Shown in pieces: positions 1 through 7,579 of a stretch of 26,612 nt of DNA. The stretch's first letter is position 1; the number at the start of each line of letters is the position of its first letter. The stretch spans positions 1 to 26,612 of the forward strand of contig CAYNJF010000032.1 in NCBI GenBank assembly GCA_964397555.1. The letters run 5' to 3'. The notes under the pieces were generated by a model, which did no database searches, had not been told where the DNA came from, and was given only the letters and a program-made list of their open reading frames with translations. This DNA is from CAYNJF01 sp964397555. Lineage in GTDB: Bacteria > Pseudomonadota > Gammaproteobacteria > Berkiellales > Berkiellaceae. The position numbers and the translations under genes are program-made.

Positions 1-77
1 TGAATCATATCGTCTATAAAACTTGCAATAACCTCATGTTCTGTATGAAGATGTTTCTTTGTTTCTAAACTCATCAT
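1..77 (-). CDS. Partial unrecognised ORF, N-terminal 25 codons only
   Basis: A minus-strand reading frame opens with two consecutive ATG codons (75-77 and 72-74) and stays open to the window edge. An AAAGGAT ribosome binding site lies just upstream, with better spacing to the second ATG. The visible peptide starts MMSLETKKHLHTEHEVIASF. It is too short to assign to a family. It lies downstream of, and on the same strand as, the AlpA-like regulator, so it would be the next cargo gene of the element inserted at tRNA-Val. The call rests only on the start, the ribosome binding site and the open frame. Confidence 0.4.
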   Translation of the reverse strand, partial: MMSLETKKHLHTEHEVIASFIDDMI

Positions 78-132
78 AAAATCCTTTTAGCATAGCGAAT
101 TAAGACCGCCCCCATATCACCCTGGGTGCGGC

Positions 133-345
133 TTAGCCTTTCTCTAGTAATGCCCTAATATCTTCAACACGCCATACCGTAATACGGGGGCCGAGCTTGA
201 CTGGTTTTGGGAAACGGCCTGATTTTACACCCTCCCGCCATGTGGATTTACCAACCGGGATTAGAGCAATTGTTGGTGGATTAGATTTTGGATTACCTAA
301 TATTTGTGGAAGGCGCAAAAAGCCTGTTTCGGGAAGTTGATCCAT
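133..345 (-). CDS. AlpA-family helix-turn-helix regulator of an integrated element
   Basis: This 70-residue basic protein has the layout of AlpA/Cox-like winged-helix regulators. GFLRLPQIL comes near the N-terminus, then the recognition segment IPVGKSTWREGVKSGRFPKP, then a short WRVEDIRALLEKG tail that reads the bound DNA class. AlpA proteins control expression of a linked integrase or act as excision factors, binding DNA in the cytoplasm. I chose the ATG at 343-345 because an AGAGG site sits 7-8 bases upstream; the frame is open further 5' but without a comparable site. The gene sits in an integrase-borne element, on the integrase strand. The TGCGGTAA repeat cluster just upstream of it is a plausible operator. 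The family call is fairly secure; the exact target is inferred. Confidence 0.75.
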   Translation of the reverse strand: MDQLPETGFLRLPQILGNPKSNPPTIALIPVGKSTWREGVKSGRFPKPVKLGPRITVWRVEDIRALLEKG

Positions 346-405
346 CTTGAACCTCTTTAATCTGTTTAAAAGCAAGTTCAGACTAGAAGGTCCAGTTAAG
401 AATAT

Positions 406-452
406 CACCGCACCTGCGGTAAGGATTTACCGCATATGGATTTGATGCGGTA
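406..452. repeat. Cluster of four TGCGGT(AA) repeats in alternating orientation
   Basis: ACCGCA (407-412), TGCGGTAA (415-422), TTACCGCA (427-434) and TGCGGTA (446-452) alternate in orientation in the gap between the AlpA-like gene and the upstream cargo gene. The central pair is a perfect 8-bp inverted repeat around GGAT. Such a cluster could be an operator for a small regulator, or a hairpin after the upstream gene; no T-run follows on the minus strand, which argues against a simple terminator. Confidence 0.55.
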
Positions 453-454
453 CT

Positions 455-1030
455 TTAATTTTGCCACCCCTCTATCATTTTGTTTGCCGAAGCAAATTTA
501 TTTTCAAGTGTACGCTTGTTTACCCCTGAAATATCACCATAAGTTTTCAACATAAACCCAATCAAGCTGTTTTGATTTCTAAACGGTGATGAGTCATCTA
601 TTAGAGCTTTATCCGAAAGGTAATTTCTGCCGGAAACCAAAATAATATCTTTCAGTGCTCCAATAATATTGAGATACGTTTCCTCAGTTATCTTACCTAT
701 TTCGCCGGCTAAAAAGGGCTCCAAATCAGATTTTCTTGCCCAAAGATCCCGGTAGCAAAGTTCGCTGGCATTACCCGATGCTAAAAAGCCATCGGCTACA
801 GCTTTAGGTGGTGTAATATAGCCAGAATGCGATTTAAAACACACAAGTGCCTTTTTGGGGTGATGCTCCAATAAGAACTGAATCCTACCTGGATCTAACT
901 GTATTGGGTAACCTCCAATTTTTGAAATAGCGTAAAGATTGATATCCCGTTCTAACGCCATTTGCAGTATTGAGCGTCCAGTTTTCTCATCTTTGATAGG
1001 GTTTAGTGGGCTTAGCTGTTTAACGTTCAT
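455..1030 (-). CDS. Unrecognised element-borne protein, 191 aa
   Basis: I do not recognise a characterised family. The 191-residue protein has no signal peptide, membrane segment or enzyme motif that I can see. Its C-terminal third (from about residue 120) contains GALKDIILVSGRN and later DISGVNKRTLENKFASANK. The latter resembles a recurrent tail (GLSxRTLExxFAxANK) that I associate with hypothetical proteins on integrase-borne islands of gammaproteobacteria. The ATG at 1028-1030 is preceded by AGGTAATAA, a good ribosome binding site. The gene starts 15 bases after the integrase stop on the same strand, so it is probably cotranscribed with it. It is likely cargo of the element at tRNA-Val; its function is unknown. 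Confidence 0.75.
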   Translation of the reverse strand: MNVKQLSPLNPIKDEKTGRSILQMALERDINLYAISKIGGYPIQLDPGRIQFLLEHHPKKALVCFKSHSGYITPPKAVADGFLASGNASELCYRDLWARKSDLEPFLAGEIGKITEETYLNIIGALKDIILVSGRNYLSDKALIDDSSPFRNQNSLIGFMLKTYGDISGVNKRTLENKFASANKMIEGWQN

Positions 1031-1045
1031 TTATTACCTGCTTAT

Positions 1046-2230
1046 TCAATTGGATGCTAATAGTGAGTCAATATAGTCAGACCATGCTTGCATCATCTTC
1101 CTGCGTTCATCTAAATGAGCAGTCCGGTTGTATGCACGACCCAATGGATCACGAACAGCATGAGCAAGCTGTTGTTCAATATGGTCTGGTCTATAGCCCA
1201 AAACCTCATCTAGCAACGTTCTCGCTGTGGCTCTGAAGCCATGCCCTGTCATTTCATCTTTACCGATACCCATCCTTCGCATAGCAGCTAAAATAGCGTT
1301 ATCACTCATTGGTCTATCGTTGCTTCGTGCACTAGGGAAAAGATACTTGCCATTACCAGTTAAAGGTTTGAGGGTTGTTAAAATATTTATGGCTTGTCTA
1401 GAAAGTGGGACTATATGAGGAGTTTCAGTTTTTGTAACAAGAAAGCGCCATTCTGCATTTGTTAAATCAAAATCAGCCCACTCTGCTTTGCGGAGCTCTC
1501 CTGGTCGCACAAATACTAGTGGAGCCAATTTCAATGCACACTGAACATGAAAAGCTCCTTGGTAGCCATGAAAAACTCTTAGTATTTCTGCAAATTTTTC
1601 TGGATCAGTCGGAGCAGCATAATGTTTCTTTTTGTATGGAGGTAACGCGCCCTTTAGATCTTGGGTAGGATCTCGCTCTGCTTTTCCAATTGCCACAGCA
1701 TAGCGAAATACTTGCCCGCAATGGCCTAGCGCCCTATGAGCAGTTTCTAGTGCACCTCGAGCTTCAATGCGGCGCAATACATTTAATAATTGCGGAGGGG
1801 TAATTTCTGAAAGAGACTCTTTACCAATCCAAGGAAACAAGTCACGCTCAAAAAGTCTTTGCAGTTTCTTAGCATGGCTTGGACTCCAGGTAGAATTAAA
1901 TTTTATTAACCATTCGCTAGCTATTGATTGAAAGCTATTTGCGACATCTTGGATTGCCTGAGTCTTTATTCTTTGTCGATGTTCACTGGGATCGATGTTC
2001 TTAGCTACAAGTTTTCGAAATTCATCACGTCGTTCCCGCGCATCCTTTAACGTAATTTCTGGATAAACGCCTAGTGACAGTCTCTTTTCTTTACCATTGA
2101 AGCGATATTTAAAGCGTCAACCTTTACGTCCATTTGGTGTGACTTCTAAATATAAGCCTTTCTCATCATAAAACCTTGCGGTCTTCTCTAATGGCTTCTT
2201 ATTTCTTACTTCTACATCAGTTAATGCCAT
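1046..2230 (-). pseudogene. P4-type tyrosine integrase interrupted by one nonsense codon
   Basis: Read through, the frame encodes 394 residues, a normal length for P4-like integrases. It begins MALTDVEVRNKKPLEKTARF and has the N-terminal arm-binding domain, a central SAM-like domain and a C-terminal catalytic domain. The catalytic residues look intact: Arg in VRPGELR, HGFR (H-x-x-R), the second His in LAHAVRD and the nucleophile Tyr in YNRT. Codon 38 is TGA (2117-2119) where the family has Trp, in GRKG(W)RFKYRF, so TGG to TGA is the simplest explanation. No frameshift is seen. A downstream open frame gives only the C-terminal 264 residues, without the arm-binding domain. The gene lies beside tRNA-Val in the usual orientation for a tRNA-integrating element. 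It could be an immobilised element, a readthrough product, or a sequencing error. Confidence 0.88.
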
Positions 2231-2284
2231 TTGGGGCAACAGCTCTACTACAAATAAAAACTGCCCCGAATGTTGCCCCCAAAC
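2230..2284. repeat. GGGGCAAC-type repeats upstream of integrase, possible arm sites
   Basis: TTTGGGGCAAC (2230-2240) and GTTGCCCCCAAA (2272-2283) form an imperfect inverted repeat differing by one G. A third, degenerate copy (CTGCCCCGAA, 2261-2270) lies between them. The first copy overlaps the start codon of the integrase. Repeats of this kind around an integrase start are candidates for arm-type binding sites or autoregulation. The assignment is inferred from position. Confidence 0.4.
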
Positions 2285-2298
2285 TAATTGGATGTCAA
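2270..2298 (-). promoter_or_regulatory. Candidate integrase promoter
   Basis: On the minus strand a perfect TTGACA (2293-2298) is followed, after a 17-base spacer, by CAACAT (2270-2275), a weak -10 element. It lies about 40 bases before the integrase start and overlaps the GGGGCAAC repeat, which would suit repression by the bound integrase. The weak -10 keeps confidence low. Confidence 0.3.
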
Positions 2299-2393
2299 TG
2301 TAGTTCGATGGACTAACTCGTAGTTGTTTAATTCGTTAACCGGTTGATTTAAAATGATTTTTGGATTTGACTGGACTAAGTCGAAACTTTGTT

Positions 2394-2468
2394 TGGTAGG
2401 CGCGAGTGGGATCGAACCACCGACCACCACCATGTCAAGGTGGTGCTCTACCACTGAGCTACGCGCCT
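2394..2468 (-). tRNA. tRNA-Val (anticodon GAC)
   Basis: The 75-base gene folds as a full cloverleaf. The acceptor stem AGGCGCG pairs with CGCGCCT, followed by discriminator A and an encoded CCA. The D arm starts TAGCTCAG, the anticodon stem CCACC/GGTGG encloses loop TTGACAT (anticodon GAC, valine), and the T arm carries TTCGATC. The integrase-bearing element abuts its 3' end, so the terminal bases of this gene are the probable attachment site. The second att copy would lie beyond the left edge of the window; I saw no copy of the tRNA 3' end between 1 and 2393. Confidence 0.96.
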
Positions 2469-2481
2469 ACAGAGGATGTAT

Positions 2482-2510
2482 AATCTACCATCGCAATCCT
2501 AAGATATCAA
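2482..2510 (-). promoter_or_regulatory. Candidate tRNA-Val promoter
   Basis: On the minus strand TTGATA (2505-2510), a 17-base spacer and TAGATT (2482-2487) give a reasonable sigma-70 promoter ending about 14 bases before the mature tRNA 5' end. Confidence 0.45.
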
Positions 2511-2582
2511 GCTGTTCTTGCTCACAATTTTCGATTGATTGTCGAATGCCGCTCTGGTAGTTTCGACCATTTGGAGCAGTTT

Positions 2583-2972
2583 ATGGATAAATATCAAATT
2601 GGCCTCGAGCGTGCGCGCGAAGTCTTAGGTGAACAAGCGGATCAAAACATTGAGATGCTCTCACAAATATGCCCAGATTTTGCTAAATATGCCGTAGAAT
2701 TTGTCTATGGTGATATCTTTTGCCGCCCTCTTTGCACCGATAAAACTCGAGAACTTGCCATTGTGTCTTGCCTGATTGGTCAACACAATACTGGGATGCC
2801 ACTCAAAGCCCATTTAAGTGGCATGCTTCAGGTTGGTTGGACCCAAGAAGAGATTCTAGAGCTTCTCATCTTGCTCGCCCCATACGTAGGGTTTCCATCT
2901 GCTCTTGAAGCCATGAGCCTTTTCAAAGTCATACTAGATGAGAGAGTTAACTCATCAAAAACTGTTGCTTAA
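2583..2972 (+). CDS. Carboxymuconolactone decarboxylase (CMD) family protein
   Basis: This 129-residue protein matches the single-domain gamma-CMD fold: a GDIFCRPLCTDKTRELAI segment, then a buried helix, then KAHLSGMLQVGWTQEEILE with the conserved His, and a final helix pair. PcaC acts in protocatechuate catabolism, and other members are AhpD-like thiol peroxidase partners. Here the Cys pair (FCRPLC) is not the AhpD CxxC motif and no pca genes are near, so the substrate is unknown. I chose the ATG at 2583, with GGAG six bases upstream, over an in-frame ATG at 2535 that lacks a site. The 3' end overlaps the convergent uvrB by 26 bases. The family is confident; the activity is not. Confidence 0.85.
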   Translation: MDKYQIGLERAREVLGEQADQNIEMLSQICPDFAKYAVEFVYGDIFCRPLCTDKTRELAIVSCLIGQHNTGMPLKAHLSGMLQVGWTQEEILELLILLAPYVGFPSALEAMSLFKVILDERVNSSKTVA

Positions 2973-4989
2973 ACTTCTCAATCTCATCGCGAATGGCGGC
3001 AGCTTCTTCAAACTGTAGGTTATTCGCGTATTCAAACATTTGCTCTTCCCATGCTTTGAGCTTATTTCCAAGCTGAGTTGGCGTAAGCTCTTGCTCGTGA
3101 CCTGTGCTCTGAATCTCTTTAAGGACGGGCAAAGAGGGGGCTTTTTTCGTCTCTTGGGACTTCTTCTTGGTTTTTTGTTTGAATTGAGAGCCTTCCATGA
3201 TGTCAGGGATAGCTTTGCGAATGGTTTTAGGCACAATCCCGTGCTTTTTATTGTAGGCTTGCTGCTTTTCACGTCTTTCTTCGGTCGTTTCGATGGCAGA
3301 GCGCATCGAATTGGTTACGACGTCTGCGTACATAATCGCCGTTCCTTTTGCATTCCTTGCGGCACGTCCTATGGTCTGAATCAATGATCGATGAGATCGC
3401 AAAAAGCCTTCTTTATCCGCATCAAAAATTGCTACCAAAGAGACTTCAGGCATATCCAGACCTTCTCGAAGAAGGTTAATCCCCACCAACACGTCAAAGA
3501 CACCAAGTCGTAAGTCACGAATGATTTCCGTTCGCTCAACGGTATCGATATCTGAATGCAAGTAACGGACTCGTACCCCATGTTCACTAAGATAGTCCGT
3601 CAAATCTTCAGACATTCTTTTGGTGAGGGTGGTGATCAGCACACGCTCATCCTTTTTAACGCGCTCATTAATCTCTGATAGGACATCTTCAACTTGAGTT
3701 TCAGCGGGTCTGATTTGGATAACCGGATCCACAAGGCCTGTGGGTCTGACGATTTGCTCAGCCACAATCGGAGAGTTTTCAAGCTCAAAGTTGCCAGGGG
3801 TTGCAGACACATAAATGGTTTGAGGGGCTATTTTTTCAAACTCCTCATACTTCATGGGGCGGTTATCCATGGCAGATGGCAATCGAAACCCATACTCGAC
3901 TAGAGTTGTTTTACGAGAACGGTCTCCTTTGTACATCGCCCCCAATTGCGGGACCATGACATGCGATTCATCTAGAATCAATAAAGAATCCTCTGGAAGG
4001 TAGTCCATGAGAGTTGGAGGAGCGGCCCCTGGATCACGACCTGTCAAATACCTTGAGTAGTTTTCAATACCATTGCAATAACCAAGCTCGAGCAACATCT
4101 CGATGTCATAGCTTGTGCGTTCTTTGAGTCGTTGTGCTTCTAAAAGTTTGGAGTTCGCATGCAGCTCTTCAAGCCTTTCCTTAAGCTCAGCTTTAATTTG
4201 ATCGACCGCGTGCAATACTTTTTCACGAGGGGTCACGTAGTGAGTCTTGGGATAAATGGTCAAGCGAGGAACCTCGTGTAACACCTGGCCCGTGAGTGGG
4301 TCAAAATACGACAAGTTATCGATTTCATCGCCAAAAAGCTCAATACGTACCGCTTCTTTTTCACTCTCAGCTGGGAAGACATCGATGACGTCGCCTCGAA
4401 CTCGATAGGTACCCCTTTGGAGCTCTAGATCATTACGAGTGTATTGGATTTCAGCAAGGCGCCTTAAGATTTGTCGCTGGTCAATGATGTCGCCTCTTGA
4501 AACATGGAGCATCATGGTCATGTACGATTTTGGATCACCCAAACCATAAATGGCCGATACTGTTGCAACAATGATGGCATCTTTACGTTCCATCAAACTC
4601 TTTGTGGCTGACAAACGCATTTGTTCAATGTGATCATTGATCGAGGCGTCTTTTTCAATGTAGGTGTCTGAAGATGGGACATAAGCTTCAGGCTGATAAT
4701 AATCGTAATAAGACACGAAGTATTCAACCGCGTTATTCGGAAAAAACTCTTTCATTTCACCGTACAACTGAGCCGCTAGTGTCTTGTTAGGCGCCATAAT
4801 TAATGTTGGCTTTTGAGTCGTTTCAATCACATGCGCCATGGTAAAGGTTTTACCCGAACCGGTTACCCCGAGTAAGGTTTGGTAACGCTCACGGCCTTTA
4901 ACCCCATTAACCAATTGTTGAATGGCTTCAGGCTGATCACCAGCTGGCTTAAATGAACTGGCAATTTTTAAGGGGCGTGTTTTGGACAT
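2947..4989 (-). CDS. uvrB: UvrABC excinuclease subunit B
   Basis: The 680-residue protein is the damage-verification helicase of nucleotide excision repair. It is loaded by UvrA and recruits UvrC for dual incision. Walker A GVTGSGKTF is at residues 41-49, followed by the beta-hairpin segment YYDYYQPEAYVP that clamps DNA, LLILDESH, SATPGNFE, the helicase segment INLLREGLDMPEVSLVAI and QTIGRAARN. A C-terminal UVR motif (about residues 635-675) binds UvrC. The length fits the family (about 670). The ATG at 4987-4989 is chosen because AAAGGTGAG lies just upstream; the frame runs 16 codons further without a site. The gene is divergent from the aminotransferase. I found no canonical LexA box (CTGT-N8-ACAG) in the 87-base gap. 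Confidence 0.98.
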   Translation of the reverse strand: MSKTRPLKIASSFKPAGDQPEAIQQLVNGVKGRERYQTLLGVTGSGKTFTMAHVIETTQKPTLIMAPNKTLAAQLYGEMKEFFPNNAVEYFVSYYDYYQPEAYVPSSDTYIEKDASINDHIEQMRLSATKSLMERKDAIIVATVSAIYGLGDPKSYMTMMLHVSRGDIIDQRQILRRLAEIQYTRNDLELQRGTYRVRGDVIDVFPAESEKEAVRIELFGDEIDNLSYFDPLTGQVLHEVPRLTIYPKTHYVTPREKVLHAVDQIKAELKERLEELHANSKLLEAQRLKERTSYDIEMLLELGYCNGIENYSRYLTGRDPGAAPPTLMDYLPEDSLLILDESHVMVPQLGAMYKGDRSRKTTLVEYGFRLPSAMDNRPMKYEEFEKIAPQTIYVSATPGNFELENSPIVAEQIVRPTGLVDPVIQIRPAETQVEDVLSEINERVKKDERVLITTLTKRMSEDLTDYLSEHGVRVRYLHSDIDTVERTEIIRDLRLGVFDVLVGINLLREGLDMPEVSLVAIFDADKEGFLRSHRSLIQTIGRAARNAKGTAIMYADVVTNSMRSAIETTEERREKQQAYNKKHGIVPKTIRKAIPDIMEGSQFKQKTKKKSQETKKAPSLPVLKEIQSTGHEQELTPTQLGNKLKAWEEQMFEYANNLQFEEAAAIRDEIEKFKQQFLMS

Positions 4990-5012
4990 GAATGACTCAC
5001 CTTTCAAGCGCT

Positions 5013-5042
5013 TTGCTCTACAATCTGTGTATGGCATATTAA
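5013..5042 (+). promoter_or_regulatory. Candidate aminotransferase promoter
   Basis: TTGCTC (5013-5018) with a 17-18-base spacer to ATATTA/TATTAA (5036-5042) lies 35-64 bases before the TTG start, inside the short divergent gap with uvrB. It is a moderate match only. Confidence 0.3.
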
Positions 5043-5076
5043 CCGCAGTTGAGACAGATTAAAATGGGAGTCCAAA

Positions 5077-6261
5077 TTGGCCATTCAACTATCTAACACT
5101 GTCAACAAAGTCAAACCCTCACCTACCCTTGCTGTAACCCAACGAGCTCAAGATTTGAGAGCCCAAGGGAAAGACATCATTGGATTGGGTGCAGGTGAAC
5201 CCGACTTTGATACACCAGAATACATCAAAGAAGCCGCTATCGCCGCCATTCAAGGCGGTAAAACCAAATACACTGCTGTCGAAGGCGTTGTATCTTTAAG
5301 AGAGGCGATTTGCGAGAAGTTAGAGAACTTTAACAAACTTAGCTATAAGCCCAGCCAGGTTATTGTATCTACGGGTGGTAAGCAGTGTATTTATAACATG
5401 CTGATGGCAACCATCAATCCTGGGGATGAAGTGATCATACCCACCCCATACTGGGTCTCTTATCCTGACATGGTTCTCTTAGCGGGTGGCGAGCCTGTGA
5501 TTGTGACAACAACCCCTGAGAGTCGTTTTAAACTGACTCCTGAAGCGCTTGAAAAAGCGATCACCCCAAAGACCAAGCTCTTATTCATCAATAGCCCCTC
5601 AAACCCCACGGGCATTGCCTACACCAAAGATGAGTTGTCCGCCTTAGGCGATGTGCTTCTTCGCTATCCCGATGTCTACGTGGCCACGGATGATATGTAT
5701 GAGCATACGTTGTGGGAAGGTCAAAACTTTAACAACATCCTGATGGCCTCTCCAAACTTGTATGAACGGACGATGGTCTTAAGTGGGGTCTCCAAGGCTT
5801 ACTCGATGACAGGCTGGCGCATTGGTTATGCCAGTGGCCCTAATCATGTCATTAAAGCCATGAAAAAAATCCAATCTCAAAGCACCTCAAACCCCTGCTC
5901 GATAGCCCAAGCTGCAGCAGAAGCAGCAATACGAGGTCCTCTGGATTTTGTCAAAGAGATGGTGGCTGAGTTTAAAAAGCGTCATGACTTTGTGGTAGAG
6001 AGCTTGAACGCCATGAATGGTGTCACTTGCGCCAAAGGCGATGGTACTTTTTATGCCTTCCCTAATTTTGAAGGCGTTCTCGAGCAACATGGCTTAATGA
6101 GTGATGTTGAGTTGGCTGAAAAACTAATTGAAGACGCTGGTGTTGCTTTGGTGCCTGGCTCAGCTTTTGGCGCCCCAGGCCACTTACGACTGTCTTACGC
6201 CACAAGCATGGATAATCTTGAGAAGGCGATTGAACGTTTAAATTCGATGCTAAGTAGTTGA
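5077..6261 (+). CDS. aatA: Aspartate aminotransferase, class I-beta (PLP-dependent)
   Basis: The 394-residue protein is a fold-type I aminotransferase of the I-beta subgroup, interconverting aspartate/2-oxoglutarate and oxaloacetate/glutamate in the cytoplasm. Visible landmarks are GLGAGEPDFDTP (36-47), the PLP-contact segment SNPTG (175-179), the DDMYEH segment, the Schiff-base lysine K240 in SGVSKAYSMTGWRIGY, and a C-terminal Arg in GHLRLSYA that binds the substrate carboxylate. The start is TTG at 5077 with GGGAG six bases upstream; the nearby ATG at 5064 is out of frame. The stop codon TGA overlaps the -35 box of the tRNA-Asn promoter. Related enzymes can act on prephenate or aromatic substrates, so exact specificity is not proven. 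Confidence 0.93.
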   Translation: MAIQLSNTVNKVKPSPTLAVTQRAQDLRAQGKDIIGLGAGEPDFDTPEYIKEAAIAAIQGGKTKYTAVEGVVSLREAICEKLENFNKLSYKPSQVIVSTGGKQCIYNMLMATINPGDEVIIPTPYWVSYPDMVLLAGGEPVIVTTTPESRFKLTPEALEKAITPKTKLLFINSPSNPTGIAYTKDELSALGDVLLRYPDVYVATDDMYEHTLWEGQNFNNILMASPNLYERTMVLSGVSKAYSMTGWRIGYASGPNHVIKAMKKIQSQSTSNPCSIAQAAAEAAIRGPLDFVKEMVAEFKKRHDFVVESLNAMNGVTCAKGDGTFYAFPNFEGVLEQHGLMSDVELAEKLIEDAGVALVPGSAFGAPGHLRLSYATSMDNLEKAIERLNSMLSS

Positions 6262-6286
6262 CAGAACAGGTGAATGACCGTATCAT
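6258..6286 (+). promoter_or_regulatory. tRNA-Asn promoter
   Basis: A consensus TTGACA (6258-6263), an exact 17-base spacer and TATCAT (6281-6286) lie immediately before the tRNA, whose 5' end is at 6299. The -35 box overlaps the aminotransferase stop codon, so tRNA-Asn has its own strong promoter. Confidence 0.75.
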
Positions 6287-6298
6287 TCGCCTTGCCCT

Positions 6299-6374
<76 letters not shown>

Positions 6375-6380
6375 AATTCT

Positions 6381-6418
6381 TCACTTACGTAATTCAAGAC
6401 TGTTGTTTACGTAAGTGA
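6381..6418. repeat. Perfect 12-bp inverted repeat just after tRNA-Asn
   Basis: TCACTTACGTAA (6381-6392) and TTACGTAAGTGA (6407-6418) are perfect complements separated by 14 bases. Each arm contains the palindrome TTACGTAA. No T-run follows directly, so it is not a classical terminator. It may be a tRNA 3' processing hairpin, a protein site, or a trace of integration. Confidence 0.6.
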
Positions 6419-6462
6419 CTCCTTCACATATCTCATTCTGTATTTGCCATGACTTTTTTGTT

Positions 6463-6489
6463 AGACAGCTTTTTCGGCTCTGTCTTTTT
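6463..6489 (+). terminator. Candidate terminator downstream of tRNA-Asn
   Basis: The stem AGACAG (6463-6468) / CTGTCT (6480-6485) encloses an 11-base loop and is followed by a short T-run (TTTT). The stem is weak in G and C, so this is a modest intrinsic terminator for the tRNA-Asn transcript. Confidence 0.45.
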
Positions 6490-6614
6490 GTTGTGCATTG
6501 GCTTCAATGTTTGCTACATGGCATGAGAGTACATCCAAGGCTTAACTCCCTATAATCCAAATTGGTTTTGCCAAAAATCAATCGTTAGGATCCCGTAATA
6601 CTGATTATGGGGGC

Positions 6615-7409
6615 TTATCTTTGAAACAAAATCAGCTTAATTGTTTGGGGAAACAGATACTTATCCCCTTGCACGTACTCACTTAGTAGTGATTTTATTT
6701 TTTTATTAGCGAGCCATTGCTCATAACTCATTTTATAAAACGCATTCTTAGATAAGTAGGTCTCTATAATCGAATGATTTTTGACATCTATCTCATGAGT
6801 TGAGTGTATAGTAAAACAAGACACTTGTTCATGAACATTCTGCAACGAAGTGAATATCTCATCACCGGTTAAGTATGCCGGCCTGTTGGGTGTGAACGCT
6901 TGGATGTATGTGTTTATGAACGTTTGATAAAATGAATCTTGCGCATGAGCAAAAATTAAACCTATCCCACCAACCTTTAGTGCACTGACCATGGCCCTTA
7001 AGGTTGTTTCAAGGGTGTCCGGCTGTAACCCATACAGTGAATGGATAGCCCATAACATGTCATAAGACTTCCCATCCAAGTTTGCATGCTCAATGCTGCA
7101 TTGCATTTCTTCTTTAAGCAAAAGCTTCTTGCTTAAGTTTTTCTTAAACGAATGGCAACAGTATTCCGCTTCATCCATATACGTGTATTGAACATCGAGA
7201 GAGCGAAACGTTGATGATGATTGATAAAGCAGTTCAGGAAACCGACCACTCCCACAGCCTACGTCAAGCAAACTGGGTTGCTGAGACTTCACCTTTTGTA
7301 GCCAGTCTTTGAATTGTGGTGACTGGATCAATTCTAAGTAGTCTTGATCAACGACTTTAAACCAAGATGATAAGTCTAAATTTTCTTTCGTATAAAATGT
7401 TGTCGCCAT
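6615..7409 (-). CDS. Class I SAM-dependent methyltransferase, substrate unknown
   Basis: The 264-residue protein has the Rossmann-like methyltransferase core. Motif I, LLDVGCGSGRF, spans about residues 47-57, then an acidic strand-2 segment around DVQYTYMDEAE, YDMLWAIHSLYGLQ as motif IV, and ALKVGGIGLIFAHA as the motif V region. The C-terminal 100 residues are family-variable and would set substrate choice. I chose the ATG at 7407-7409, seven bases after GAAGG; an in-frame TTG at 7508 would add 33 residues but overlaps a perfect inverted repeat. The gene is the last of five minus-strand accessory genes and has a 170-base leader. It could modify a small molecule or an antibiotic; there is no rRNA methyltransferase signature that I can recognise. 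Confidence 0.85.
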   Translation of the reverse strand: MATTFYTKENLDLSSWFKVVDQDYLELIQSPQFKDWLQKVKSQQPSLLDVGCGSGRFPELLYQSSSTFRSLDVQYTYMDEAEYCCHSFKKNLSKKLLLKEEMQCSIEHANLDGKSYDMLWAIHSLYGLQPDTLETTLRAMVSALKVGGIGLIFAHAQDSFYQTFINTYIQAFTPNRPAYLTGDEIFTSLQNVHEQVSCFTIHSTHEIDVKNHSIIETYLSKNAFYKMSYEQWLANKKIKSLLSEYVQGDKYLFPQTIKLILFQR

Positions 7410-7475
7410 ATGCATGCCTTCAAAGAAAAGTGCAGCATGCGTTATAAACTGTGAAGTATTCAAACGACTGACATC

Positions 7476-7510
7476 AATTGGCAGCTCGAGCCAGCCTAAA
7501 GCTGCCAATT
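7476..7510. repeat. Perfect 10-bp inverted repeat upstream of methyltransferase
   Basis: AATTGGCAGC (7476-7485) and GCTGCCAATT (7501-7510) are exact complements with a 15-base loop, 67 bases before the chosen methyltransferase start. On the minus strand a TTGACA box (7514-7519) ends just before it, so the repeat could be an operator at a promoter or a leader hairpin. No T-run follows. Confidence 0.5.
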
Positions 7511-7579
7511 CATCACATTGTCAAATCAAAAACTGAAGTTATAAGCTCGTAACCTTATTCAAACATCTTTGATGTTTAA

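Noticed and set aside
1046..2230. Alternative genetic code (TGA read as Trp)
   Set aside because: Several other genes here, such as the sensor kinase and ABC2, end normally at TGA, and Trp is encoded by TGG throughout.
2354..2560. Open frame of 68 codons across tRNA-Val
   Set aside because: It runs antisense through the tRNA and has no ribosome binding site or recognisable sequence.
4990..5076. Possible LexA (SOS) box in the uvrB upstream gap
   Set aside because: CTGT occurs but no CTGT-N8-ACAG pair at the right spacing is present.
6551..6556. Perfect TATAAT as a promoter
   Set aside because: No acceptable -35 box lies 16-18 bases upstream and no plus-strand gene follows.
6375..6614. Attachment-site duplication of tRNA-Asn flanking the resistance-like block
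   Set aside because: I found no copy of the tRNA-Asn 3' end near 11560-11866 and no integrase within the block.
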